Origin: Amoebophrya sp. A120
Lineage: Eukaryota; Sar; Dinophyceae; Syndiniales; Amoebophryaceae
Direction of reading: 5' to 3'
NCBI GenBank assembly: GCA_905178155.1
Contig: CAJINV010000002.1
Coordinates: forward strand, 3,169,515 to 3,233,514
DNA length: 64,000 nt
The translations under genes and the position numbers were made by a program. The notes beneath the pieces are model-generated. The model saw nothing but the letters and a program-made list of their open reading frames with translations, ran no database searches and was not told the DNA's origin. Position 1 is the stretch's first letter; each line of letters begins with the position of its first letter. Below, one piece after another: positions 31,401 through 40,664 of the stretch.

Positions 31401-34302
31401 CACCATATAGAACTTTTATCACCACCTGATTTCTTTTGCTTTTTTGCATGAGATCTTCTGCTTCTGATTTTGTTTTTTTCATCTTCCTCTGCATTTTCAA
31501 AAAGAGTAAAATTTTGTTGATCACGGATCCGGGGTGTGGATAGTTTGGACTTCGACTCTTTGATCGATGTTTTTTAAAAAAACCCCGGTCCGTGATCTGT
31601 AGAAATCAGGGTGGTGTTTCTTCAATAAAGTACTGCTGTTAAGCTTCTAAAAACAGTAAATCTCAGTCCGTCACTGTAGCATCACAACGCTTCTCGCAAC
31701 ACTTCTATAAGTAAACCTTTTAGCATTAAAAACTTCTTCACATCAAAGCCTCCCTTTCTTACGTAAAACTTTTTTTGTAGAATTTCGTATAAAGGACTGA
31801 GAAAACTGCTATGCATTACAAATACTCTGTGGCGAAGCTTCTGTGTGAAATTTATACTACATATCTCGACCCTTCTTTCTTTACTTTGAGCTTCTGCCAC
31901 CGCTGTAATGCATTTATACGAGTGCGATGCTTTTGCAATGCATATGATTCCAGCTCTGGAGGGGCGGGTGCCGCGGGTAATATGAACAATATGATGAACA
32001 ACTATAACATCGACGCTAGTGGTGCCATATGAATTGCAAAACCACCGTACTAGTATAAATTGCATTACAAATTTTCTCAGCATGTTGAAAATTGGACTTT
32101 GTCATGCTGTTTTTCCTTGGAAAGGAAATTTGTCATGCATAACTGCAATTACTACGAGTGCGATACTTTTGCACAGCATATGCCAGCGACCGAGACCGGG
32201 AGCACAGTTCGCTGGAAGATTTTCTCGACATGATGGAAGTGCTGAAAAGGAATCTCAACCCCTTGCTCGTGCAATCCCAGAACAAAGTGAAATTTGCGAC
32301 AAATTTGCTGGAAACTCTCCTCCACTTGCTGGTCCGCTTTAGAATGAACGCCAACACGCCGCAAGCGCTCCAGATCCGGAATCTGATCGCGAAGCAGGGG
32401 CTGACCATTGTGCTGGCCTTGTTTAACACGAATCTTCGCGATTTCCTGCCGAAAACAGGGCCAGCGGAGCAGGCTGGGACGAGCACAGGTGCAACTTCTA
32501 AAACAGGCAGTGCCGCGTCGTCGAAGAGTAGTGCAGCGAATTCCACCACCAATGCAGGAGGTCTGAAGTCTAGTGCAACTTCAAGTTCTGCGGCAGAAAG
32601 ATATGCATTGCAAAAGTATCGTACTAGTATAAATTGCAATACAAACTTCCTTAGCATGAGAAATGGAATTTGTAATGCGGATTTGCCTTGATAAAAAGAT
32701 TTGTAATGCATGACTGCGATTACTACGAGTACGATGCTTTTGCAGTTCATAAAAGAGAACAAAACGCGATGTCCGTGGACACGGACGGGCCAAATCCCCT
32801 GGACATGTTTCACGGCGCGTATGAAAGCCTCAGAATGGAAATCCTCAAAGTGGAAATAATTTGTGATGCATGAAATGCGACGCAAAAAACCCTGTATTGC
32901 AGAGGACGCAATGGAGGCCGACTATTGTGCTTCTACGGGTTCAGAATTGGGCTGCTGATTAGCACGACAGAAGGGCACCCCTTTGCCTAAGTAGCATGAC
33001 AGACACGCTTTGAGTGCCGGGGAAATTTGTCATGCGCCGACTAGAAATGGTCCTTCAACTGGAGTCGTTTTTTTGCATTACAAAATATTTGCACTTTGAG
33101 GATTTCCAACCTGAGGCTTTCATAGCGCGACTAGTTCCCCCGACGGAGTGCACCACCACAGTTCCGGACTTGGTGCTCTCACGGGCGGCCAGAACAAATC
33201 CGGGAATGGGAGCCAGGCGCACCCGATGAAGGTGTGTCTCGATTTTCTGAACGAACTGCTGCTGAACTGTACTGGCAACACAGGTAGTTCTGTCATGCAG
33301 AACGCTAACGACAACTGGTTTCTCGACTACCTCAAACTTCCCGTCGTGGGAAGCAACCCAACCACAGGTTCCATTTCCGGTTATGCATTCTTGCAAAAGA
33401 ACTATCATACTGGTACTACTGTAAGAAATTGCATGACGAATTAACTTTCTCTGAAGGAAAAAATCGAATTTCTAATGCTGAACAAGGTAAGAAGACAGAT
33501 CTGTCATTTTGCTGTGCCGCAATTTGTTCAGATTCAGTACGAGTGCGATAGTACTTTTCCTCCAGAGGATACCGACCGCAGCGAGACAAATCTGCTACCA
33601 ACAAGTACCATTCCGCAAAACGAACAGGAGTTGGTTGCAAATCTGGAGCAGTTCGCGCTCCACAGCTTCCGCCTGGCCGCGCCGGTGGTAGGACCGGCAG
33701 GTGGTGGTGGTGGTGGAACCGCAACTGTTGTTGGTGGACAACATGTTCAAAACCAAAACTCTAGTATCGACGACCGCACTGTGTCCCAGTACATTCTGCA
33801 CCTCTCGACCAAAACCGCCATCGGGTCTTTGCTGCTTCGTGCGTTGTATCCTGTGCAAAAGTATCGTACTCGTATTGCAATCATGCATTGCAAATCCTTT
33901 TGTTAAGGTAAGTCCGCATTACAAATTTTATTTCTCATGCTGAGGAAATTTGTAATGCATTTATACGAGTACGATACTTTTACAGTTCATACGTTGTTTC
34001 AGCTGCTCAAACGAAACGCGCCCGTGAACCTTCTCGGGGAGATCATGCAAGTCACCCTTCTGCTCCGCGACAAGCTGGGTGCGGATATTTTTCACGCAAT
34101 GGGCGACCAAGCGCTCTCCGGACCGCAGACAAACAACGCGGACGTTGGTTCTGCAAATGCAACGTCTAGTATCGCGGAGAACTGCAAAAAAGCCCGGGAA
34201 ACGCAAGCGCAGTTTCTCCGGGACATGTGCGATGTGAGCCAGACGCAGCAATTTGCGAAAAACGCGATGAAGAAGTTTTTCGGTCGCGGAGGAAGGCACT
34301 GA
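22458..34302 (+). CDS. Importin-13/transportin-3-like karyopherin
   Basis: Start exon 22458 to about 23100, a second exon ending 23385, then 23655-23727, 24039-24462, 24712-24863, 25263-25348, 25675-25817, 25973-26019, 26226-26281, 26437-26991, 27148-27241, 27400-28680, 28895-30592, 30889-31043, 31950-32027, 32186-32601, 32757-32819, 33130-33381, 33577-33846, 33997-34302. About 2290 residues. Family evidence: an importin-like first repeat (ERRKADSWMRLW), ATALRNRAKTDHRIHHYLP resembling the conserved Leu-Arg-x-Lys segment, WSALYVLGALPYEV matching the family's Leu-Pro-Glu-Glu region, WVPMLQPDNLLLQ, LPYFAGLKKACAG and a C-terminus QTQQFAKNAMKKFFGRGG. The family carries SR proteins or other cargo into the nucleus with Ran. 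It is over twice the usual ~930 residues because of Ser/Asn/Gln-rich inserts. The first intron (about 23100-23310) is unresolved. Exons from 23655 sum to 6149 nt, consistent in phase. Confidence 0.68.
23386..23649. mobile_element. Introner family B
   Basis: 264 bp, left TATGAATTGCAAATATGTGT, right CCAGACACTTTTGCACAGGATA. Flanking repeat CCGTA (23381-23385, 23650-23654). Confidence 0.88.
23728..24033. mobile_element. Introner family E
   Basis: 306 bp, left TATGGATGTGTCAGGATCGA, right GGTCCTGACACTCTCATA. Flanking repeat GAATC (23723-23727, 24034-24038). Same length as the nested E copy at 38972-39277. Confidence 0.88.
24463..24706. mobile_element. Introner family C
   Basis: 244 bp, left TATGGAGTTCTCAAACGTTA, right GTAACAGTTGAGAACGCCATA split over its last 21 bases. 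Flanks TGAAA and TGAAG (24458-24462, 24707-24711), one mismatch. Frame restored (EKDMKLLADLL). Confidence 0.85.
24864..25257. mobile_element. Introner family F, foldback
   Basis: 394 bp, left TATGGCGGCGGTAGCTCATT with exact complement at the right. Flanking repeat TCTTC (24859-24863, 25258-25262). Inner segments are also mutually inverted (CCCCATTACTGTAGCTA near 24950 and TAGCTACAGTAATGGGG near 25155), so most of the element can fold back. Confidence 0.88.
25349..25669. mobile_element. Introner family G
   Basis: 321 bp. Left TATTGTGAGGAAAAATCACC, right complementary with mismatches (GGTCTCTTTCCATTTGATA). Flanks AAAGC and GAAGC (25344-25348, 25670-25674). Removal joins VEKLLQLLAAA in frame. 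Confidence 0.75.
25818..25966. mobile_element. Introner family A
   Basis: 149 bp, A ends (TATCAACTGCAAAAGTATCG, ACTTTTGCACAGGAT). Flanking repeat GCCCTG (25812-25817, 25967-25972). Confidence 0.9.
26020..26220. mobile_element. Introner family L
   Basis: 201 bp, left TATGCAAGAAAAAAACTGTG, right GCACAGTTTTCTTCCTGGATA. Flanks AATGA and AACGA (26015-26019, 26221-26225). Removal gives ILNEIIPLLNK in frame. Confidence 0.78.
26282..26431. mobile_element. Introner family A
   Basis: 150 bp, A ends (TATCCTGTGCAAAAG, CTTTTGCAGTTCATA). Flanking repeat CGACC (26277-26281, 26432-26436). Confidence 0.9.
26992..27142. mobile_element. Introner family A
   Basis: 151 bp, A ends (TATGTATTGCAAAAG, CTTTTGCACAGGATA). 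Flanking repeat GCTAT (26987-26991, 27143-27147). Confidence 0.9.
27242..27394. mobile_element. Introner family A
   Basis: 153 bp, A ends (TATGAATCGCAAAAG, CTTTTGCACAGGATA). Flanks GTGAT and GTGAC (27237-27241, 27395-27399), one mismatch. Only about 100 bp of exon separates it from the preceding A copy. Confidence 0.87.
28681..28889. mobile_element. Introner family M
   Basis: 209 bp, left TATCGCAAGAAAAGACTGTT, right AACAGTTTCTTCGTAGGATA. Flanking repeat AGCAG (28676-28680, 28890-28894). Confidence 0.82.
30593..30883. mobile_element. Introner family D
   Basis: 291 bp, left TATCCTGAGCAAAAACGGCC, right GGGGACGTTTTTACACAGGATA. Flanks AATTT and AATGT (30588-30592, 30884-30888). Removal joins REHAGN to the following ALSGG-containing exon in frame. 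Confidence 0.82.
31044..31944. mobile_element. Introner family A split by insertion
   Basis: 901 bp instead of about 150. Left A half to about 31160, right A half from about 31903 (ending CGATGCTTTTGCAATGCATA). Flanks TAATT and TGATT (31039-31043, 31945-31949). The two halves meet at GTAAT, which is present on both sides of the 0.74-kb insert. Confidence 0.78.
31161..31902. mobile_element. Insert nested in A introner
   Basis: About 740 bp, flanked by GTAAT duplicates of the host introner. Contains internal inverted segments (GCTCAAAGTAAAGAAA near 31352 against its complement near 31885) and an inverted pair around GATCACGGATCC...GGTCCGTGATC (31520-31603). No coding region recognised. Confidence 0.55.
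32028..32180. mobile_element. Introner family A
   Basis: 153 bp, left TATGAATTGCAAAACCACCG, right CTTTTGCACAGCATA. Flanking repeat TGCCA (32023-32027, 32181-32185). Confidence 0.88.
32602..32751. mobile_element. Introner family A
   Basis: 150 bp, ends TATGCATTGCAAAAG and CTTTTGCAGTTCATA. Flanking repeat AAAGA (32597-32601, 32752-32756). Confidence 0.9.
32820..33124. mobile_element. Introner family H
   Basis: 305 bp with the longest terminal repeats seen here, about 44 bp with few mismatches (left TATGAAAGCCTCAGAATGGA). Flanking repeat GCGCG (32815-32819, 33125-33129). Confidence 0.88.
33382..33571. mobile_element. Introner family A, diverged
   Basis: 190 bp, left TATGCATTCTTGCAAAAGAA, right GTACTTTTCCTCCAGAGGATA. 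Flanks CCGGT and CCGAC (33377-33381, 33572-33576). Confidence 0.75.
33847..33991. mobile_element. Introner family A
   Basis: 145 bp, ends TATCCTGTGCAAAAG and CTTTTACAGTTCATA. Flanking repeat CGTTG (33842-33846, 33992-33996). Confidence 0.9.
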
Positions 34303-36404
34303 GGGGTTGTTGTGCTGGAAAAGAAAAAAACAGATGGAGGTCGTGATGGAAAACTCTGTCCTCGCGAACCATAATCAAGGGTTGTATTTTAACTCGAAAG
34401 TAGTTAGAGTTACTCTTACTATGAGCGAGATGAACGCTGCTTCGCCCAGACGCAACTGTAAGTACCTGATGAAGCGGTCTACCTTCTACGCTAGTAAAAA
34501 AGCGAGGGGTCGTGCTGAGATTTTCATGGCATCGTACGAAAGAGCAGACGCATTTTGATTTTTCGACCATTATTTCGTTGCATCCACCGAGAACAACAAA
34601 TACAAAACAGTAACAGCTAGTACAGCGACAAAAATGAAAGTGAACTCACCAGTGCGTGAACAAATATTCATTTTCCCCGGAGCAAAAATGTGAGGTAAAA
34701 ATAAAGATCCATCTGACTGTTCAAGATTCTTTTCTATTTCCCTGCGTCTTCCAGCTTTAGCTTTACTTTGTTTTCTGGCCGTTCGCTGACTTCTTAATGA
34801 CAGCTTGTATATCGGAATCGGACTTCTAGATAGCACAACTTCTCAATCAAATCGTCCAATAATCTGCTCGTGTTTATTGTCTGACACGTCGTTTATTGTC
34901 GGCCCCTCGTTCTGTCCTCGTGCAACTCTGGTTTCTCTTTCGATCGTTCTACTGGTCGTCCGTTCAAAAACAGTTTGATTCCGCACTTGAATGTCGACAA
35001 GTGAAAGTCCTGGCCTCATTCAACGTATGGCCTTAATATTATGGCAGTCGGGTAGGCTACTACTACTTATTGATTCCTACCGCGCGCCAAGCCCAGCTTG
35101 ATATCATCATCATCATCTTCACCGCATGACCATCTGAGTAGTAGTTGTTTACGCATACGCACCTGCCGCCTAGATTAGAATAGAACTAGAATCGTCCCTC
35201 CTCTCATGTCCTTCATGTGGAGGCTACAACGGGTACTACATATTTTCAGGCACTTGTAGTTCAAGTTCACGGCTACTTACTGTACTTCGGAAGTGAGGTC
35301 CTTGAGTGATAAAATTTCGGTTTGCCCTATCGTATGATTGATTCTTCATCGGTGATGCTCTCGCTCGGCTCGTTTTCTACATCGGTTCCTTGTCTTCGAT
35401 CTAGAGATGAGAAACTAAGCGCGACCCATAATATCCCTTTTAGGTACAAAGAGCGTTGGCGTTGCGAGGTGGCAACGACATCACTGACTGAAGCGGGAGA
35501 GCGGAAACAGGGTCTTCGTTCTACTGTGTGGTGTGCGCTATTTACTAGTCCTGTCTAGCTTGCTGTGTATGGTTCTCCTCCTCCTCCTCCTCCTCCTCCT
35601 TAGGTGCAATCTTTTTGCAGCAAAATCCTCCTTTTTTTGCTTCGTTTTCGTTTTTCCCGGGCCCAACTGGAACCAAGCAGTTTTTCTTTTTTTCCTAGGT
35701 CCTAGGATTTTAGCGCCCGCCGATACGGAATCATGCCCGTCGCCGCGTCTGTTTATTAAACTTCGATCCTCAACTCCTTCGGCCGCCCCGGCTGCACAAG
35801 TTTCTTTGCTTCAGATGGGACTCAAAAATTTTGGGTTGAGAACAGGACTCAGGCGTTGGCTCATCCACTTAGGAGGTGGAGAAGTGTTGTTTGTTCTATT
35901 CGGAGGTTGTAGGAAAATACTTGACCCCGGCAACTTCTTCTTCGCAGTTTCCTTTCCGTAGGAACAGGGGAGTTCTATGGCACTTCTTCGGAATTGATGA
36001 GATTGCTCGTTAAAAGTAAAACAATATGTTGAGTACTTGCAATAGACACCGCAGTACGTACTCGTGGTAGTTTTTGCACACATTCTCGGACGTTCAAGTA
36101 ATCTACGCGAGAAGCAGAACACTAAATGACGTTAAACGCCAGTAGTTTCTCTTCCGATAGTACCTCACCACCTTCATCTTTTTCGCAGGTCCCTTAGCCT
36201 TAGTTCCCCTTCAGAGGGAGACCGAGAGAGATCATATGGAGCATGATTCACTTCTATAGAACAATACGTATTCTTGTTGAAAAAAACAATCACGAATGAA
36301 AATGATGGATAATTACTACTAGGACCTTGTGTGTACTACTTCGCTTGATCCTTGATATTAAATGTCTAGCGGTTGAAGATTACAAGTACGACTGAAAGAA
36401 CAGC
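34303..36404. other. Intergenic, no gene recognised
   Basis: 2.1 kb without a supported gene on either strand. Contains short microsatellites (ATC repeats near 35102, CTC repeats near 35577-35600). It probably holds the karyopherin 3' UTR and the promoter of the membrane-protein gene. Confidence 0.5.
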
Positions 36405-39400
36405 ATGGTCAACATCATTTTTTCGAAGCTGGGAGCCGTTGCATTGTGGACGTTCTTGGTGCCAGAAAGGGGGGCCGCAACGGGACTATACTGTCTAAAT
36501 TACTGCCCGATAGAGGCTAACGAGAAGTATCATTGTGACTCCGACGCGATAGCGGGAGAGGCGGGATTCTTTCTGGAAAATGATTACTCTGATGAGTTTT
36601 ATTGTGCGCCCTATTCTAGCGGGTTTTCCTCCCTGGAAGAGGGGATTACAACGTACACGGTTGTGCAGGAGCAAGTTGAACTTGAGAAATGTGGAGATGT
36701 GTGCAGCAAGTTAAACTTGAATCAGAACGGCGAAGGTTGTCCGGGCTACTTACTCTGGAAAACCAGCACTGCTGCTGGTGGCCCTTGGGAGTGAAGATTT
36801 TTTGCGAAAGACACCCCTAAACTGCTGTCGGTACCGATAACCACGGATTTCCCCCAACGAGTTATAGGAGCTTCCAAGTGGTGTCCGTGTACTCGGTGTC
36901 CGGATGAGAAACCCTATTGGGACCCTGCACAACAGAGTTGCGTCGAGCGTTGTCCCAGTCTACAGGCCACCTTCATCGTGTCAAGTGGTGTCACAAGATG
37001 TAAACCTGGTCTGGCGAACTCGCAAAGCGGAGACGGAGACGGGACAGACCCTACTCGAGTGCACCTCCTCACCGCCCCCTCATCTTTTCTGCAAATTTGC
37101 AATCCCCGCCGGTGCCTTACGGGCTGTGGTACAGCCCATTCGTTTCCACATTTATTGCCGCACTACATTTCTTTTCCAAATTTGTCATGCAGAAAGCCAA
37201 TTTTTCATTTTGTTGTTGTTTCATTCCGTTGCTGCTCATGCCATGCTGAAAAAAATGAGCGGGAGGGGGAGTTGTGCAAGGTCATACAAGCTGCATCCAT
37301 TTCCAGCGGCGATGCTAGTGGGAGTACCGCGAACTCTCCGAGCCCGGGACCCTCACCTTCTCCGCAAACAGCACCGTCTCCAAGCCCGGGACCCGAAAAT
37401 TCTCCGCAACCAGCACCATCTCCGAGCCCGGGACCCGAAAATTCTCCGCAACCAGCACCGTCTCCGAGCCCGGGACCCGCAGCTTTTCCGCAACCAGCAC
37501 CATCCCCGCTCACGGGACAGAAAGACGACGATATCATGTGTAAAAAACACAGTACAAGCCTGCACCACCCCGTAGTCAAATCCACAAGGCTGAGACCTCG
37601 CGCATGAGACGATAAATTTGGGTTTGGGTAAGATGTAGTGCACGTAGAAGTTGTGTCTAGGTACTACACTAACACTATACTTCAGCCAAAGTATAAATCC
37701 GTCTTTTCATCAACACGACCAAAGGCAAAGCATAATCATGATGAACTATCCTCAATCACGATAAGAATAGCAAGTGTAGTATGTCATGGGGTTGCGTATG
37801 AGCCAGCTTGTGGGCAACATGCAAATTTGCGTGACGAAAACAGGGAGGAGGCACGTTGGTTTTTCGAGCCCCGGCCCCTCCGATTGACGTTGGCCCACGC
37901 CCCCCGCCGGCTAGTGCGGTAGCTCGGGCAGAGGGAGAGGGCGCACCCGCGCCAGACCCAGGCCCATTGCGCCGCGCCGGCAGGCGCAGCAGTAGGTAGG
38001 TCGGGCAGGTGATGCTAGTCCAACACCTGCCGCGGTCGCCGGGCAGGTGTAGCACTGAGTTGCCCGGACCGGAAGGACCAGGGCACTGTGGTGGCGCGGA
38101 TCAGCCGCGCCACCACACAACGACAGCAATAGGTGGACCGGGGAGACCGCCGAGCCCTGACTTGCGCAGGCGGCCGGCACACCTTAGGAGGCAGGCCGGG
38201 CAAGCCAACACTGACTCCCGCCGGCCCGGGCGGAAGTAGGTAGGTAGGGCACGTCGGGAATTCTTGAAAGGCGCCTGCTCAGAGATAGGGCGAGTCGTAG
38301 GTAGGTAGCTTGGCGCCCTGTGATCCGCACCAGCTACGGAAGCTAGTCTGTCACTAGTAGGTAGGTAGGGCGGCTCGAGACCTATGCTCTGTGGCAGCTC
38401 GGCCGATAGTAGTAGGTAGGTCGGGTAGCTCGCCTCGCGCTGAGACGTGCATGACTGTGGCTGACCCGATGAGGGTAGGTAGGTAGGAGGGCAAAATCAC
38501 GGGAGGAAAGACACTACGACCACGCTCGAGGTAGCTAACGCCCATGCTATCTAGTTCACAGCATCGCCCTACTCAACTACCTACCAACCTACCGAAAAGG
38601 GTCTGCCGGGTCTGGCCTATAATTGCAAATTTGCGTGACGAAAACGGGGAGGAGGCACGTTGGTTTTTCGACACGATACAAGACGACGACACCGGATTTG
38701 AGACGAAGGTCATTGCCATTGCTGTTGTCTGCGGCCTGGGCATATCAAATGCAAATGTGTCTGGGTCAGAAAATAAACTGTGTACTATACTGCAGGCTGC
38801 TCGAGCGTCGCAAAGTTGCCACTTGTACTGCATATTACCAGCATCAGGACGAGTCTACTTTAATATTCGAGGCTAATATCTCATGAATCATACTGAGTAG
38901 AGTCATCTTCATCAGTTAGGTTTATTTGAAGTATTAACCCCAAGAATAAAGATAAAGAATCGCATAAAGCATATGGATGTGTCAGGATCGAAATCGACAA
39001 AATCGAAAAACTTGTGATGCGCAAAATGTAGGGCACTGAAGGCCTGTATTGGGGAGCAGGCAAATGAGACCGATGGCAAGCCTGTTTAGAAGTATGCAAT
39101 GTGCTGCCAGAATAGCATGACAGGGGCAGTCTTCTTTGTCCAAACAGCATGACAGACTGGATTTCGGTGCTCCCAAAATTTGTGATGCGCCACTTGGAAA
39201 CTGAGGCTCCAACTGGTATCGATTTTATGCATCACAAATATTTCGATTTTGTCAATTTCGATTCTGACACTTCCATAAAGCAGATGTAGCAAACTCTAAC
39301 GCTCGTCTTCGAGCACGACAAAAAAACTGCTCACAGCTCTTGCTTCATGATCGATCTTGTTGTCCTTCAACTTCCGACCCAGGTGAAGACACTTTTGCGA

Positions 39401-39977
39401 TGCATAGGGCATTCTGATCTCGGTGGCTTGGTATACGAGTCGAGCTGCGGCCACCGCGAACAGGAACAATGTTGGCCACGGGCTTGGATACGTAGACGGT
39501 GGCCAGGCATACGGTGCCCAGAGCTGGAACGGCACCGGTTGGGGCGGCACCGACTGGTACGATGCCGACTTATCCTGTGTAAAAACGTCATCTTCACGAC
39601 CCAAGGGCTGTCGTGCAAGTTTGCCTACATGTTCACGAGCCACATATTAAGAGGCAGTCTTTCATGGTGTTTTGGAGTTTTTCATGCCCTTCTTTCTGCA
39701 GGGAAAGAAAAGTTGAGTATCGATTGCTGACGCGGCTGCGCGAGCAGCTGATCTCGCTTTGTGTTCTTGCAAACTCCCCATCTTGACCCTGGGGTCATGA
39801 CCTTGTTTTTACAGAGGATGAGACTGGCCTACTTACCAGTCGTACGGCCAGGGCAAGGACGGCTACGGCGAGAAGGGCAGTGGAAAGGCAAAGGGCGGCA
39901 AGAAGGGCGGCAAGAAAGGCGGCAAGAAGGGAGGTAAGCGTCCGCCCAGTGCTGGAGATCGAGATTATTTCTACTAA
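36405..39977 (+). CDS. Cys-rich type I membrane protein
   Basis: Exons 36405-37531, 38690-38742, 39412-39570 and 39826-39977 sum to 1491 nt (497 codons). Order of parts: a hydrophobic signal peptide (VNIIFSKLGAVALWTFLVP), a Cys-rich ectodomain (for example CGDVCSKLNLNQNGEGCPGY, WCPCTRCPDEKPYWDP), a Ser/Pro stalk of four 14-residue repeats, one transmembrane helix at about 383-400 (VIAIAVVCGLGILISVAW) and a Gly/Tyr-rich cytoplasmic tail with Lys-Gly-Gly repeats, ending RDYFY. The helix is built only when the nested introner 38743-39406 is removed, which strongly supports the exon model. One in-frame TGA interrupts the ectodomain at 36792-36794; it may reflect an unrecognised small intron, recoding, an error or decay. 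A surface receptor or adhesion role is plausible; no family assigned. Confidence 0.68.
37335..37502 (+). repeat. Coding 42-bp tandem repeat
   Basis: Four copies of a 42-bp unit encode 14-residue blocks of the type SPSPGPENSPQPAP in the extracellular stalk. Copy-number variation here would lengthen the stalk without shifting frame. Confidence 0.85.
37532..38681. mobile_element. Long introner, D-like ends, invaded
   Basis: 1150 bp. Left TATCATGTGTAAAAAACACA, right GGTTTTTCGACACGATACAA, complementary with mismatches. An 8-bp repeat GACGACGA flanks it (37524-37531, 38682-38689). Removal joins GQKDDDTGFETK in frame. It carries the GC-rich insert described next. Confidence 0.68.
37821..38671. repeat. 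47-bp direct repeats bounding GTAGG-rich insert
   Basis: 37821-37867 and 38625-38671 are the same 47 bp with one mismatch (GCAAATTTGCGTGACGAAAA at the start). Between them lie 757 bp of GC-rich DNA with irregularly spaced (GTAG)n tracts (near 37992, 38232, 38298, 38357, 38408, 38474) and small hairpins. It has no coding content that I can support. Confidence 0.75.
38743..39406. mobile_element. Introner family B with nested E
   Basis: 664 bp. Left TATCAAATGCAAATGTGTCT, diverged right end ACACTTTTGCGATGCATA. Flanking repeat GGGCA (38738-38742, 39407-39411). Removal completes the transmembrane helix in frame. Subtracting the nested E copy leaves an ordinary-sized element. Confidence 0.85.
38972..39277. 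mobile_element. Introner family E nested in B
   Basis: 306 bp, left TATGGATGTGTCAGGATCGA, right GATTCTGACACTTCCATA. It has its own flanking repeat AAGCA (38967-38971, 39278-39282). The insertion target is intronic, so it inserted into an existing introner. Confidence 0.88.
39571..39820. mobile_element. Introner family D
   Basis: About 250 bp, left TATCCTGTGTAAAAACGTCA, right GACCTTGTTTTTACAGAGGAT. Flanks CGACT and AGACT (39566-39570, 39821-39825). Removal gives DWYDADWPTYQSYG in frame. Confidence 0.82.
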
Positions 39978-40664
39978 AATAAAAGCAGTAGCAGGGGAGG
40001 GGGCACAGTGTCAGTTCTGTCTGTGAAGTAGAAGTTGTCATCTGCCCCGAATCTTCTGCATCAGGCAGTGAGTGGCTCATCTGCCAATATTCGCTTTCTC
40101 CTTTTTGTTAAATCAATATTTACGTACTGCACCTATGTTTCCCTCAGATTTTTTAGACTTCCAACTCCGTGAATCCTGCAAGAAGCAAGTAGAAGATACG
40201 GCGTACTACGAGGATACGAGTCTGTTGCCAACTGCAGCGCAAGAATTTTGCAATAGCGAGATGTTGTTCTATGTATCTTCCCCGCAACAAGAAGCAATAG
40301 CAATCGTCTTCGTGCCTCTTCGTCCTGGTCGTCCTCGTTTGTCGTTCCTTTTAGTCGTGTGGTTCCTTGAATTTGACTACTTTCTCAGCAGGAACACGAT
40401 ACAGGTGACTTACTCTTCATCGTCGCACTAACAAAAGCTGTATTACGCAAGCAGTAGTACACCATCCATGACTGAAGACACTTTTCTTATTGGCGCAGGT
40501 AGTTGTAGTGGTAGTTGGCCTAATATCCCTACACATCATAGCACTGCAATTCCTGTTGTTTGGTGAGAACGCTTGAGTACCAACTTCTGCTCTACCTTAA
40601 GTTTAATATGACAGTGCACTAGTTTCAGTATCAGGGTAGTGTGATTCACAAGAACGATATTATC
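39978..40664. other. Intergenic, nothing recognised
   Basis: Spacer between the membrane-protein gene and the coiled-coil gene. A 119-residue open frame at 40072-40431 has no recognisable features and was not called. Confidence 0.5.

Noticed and set aside
23386-33991. Ordinary GT-AG introns at the introner positions
   Set aside because: GT-AG pairs within the flanking repeats were looked for; none gave a consistent frame-keeping choice across copies.
34307-34558. 83-residue frame after the karyopherin stop
   Set aside because: Short, no recognisable features, and lies in the likely 3' UTR.
37821-38671. 47-bp direct repeats as long terminal repeats of a retrotransposon
   Set aside because: Too short, and the 757 bp between them has no coding content.
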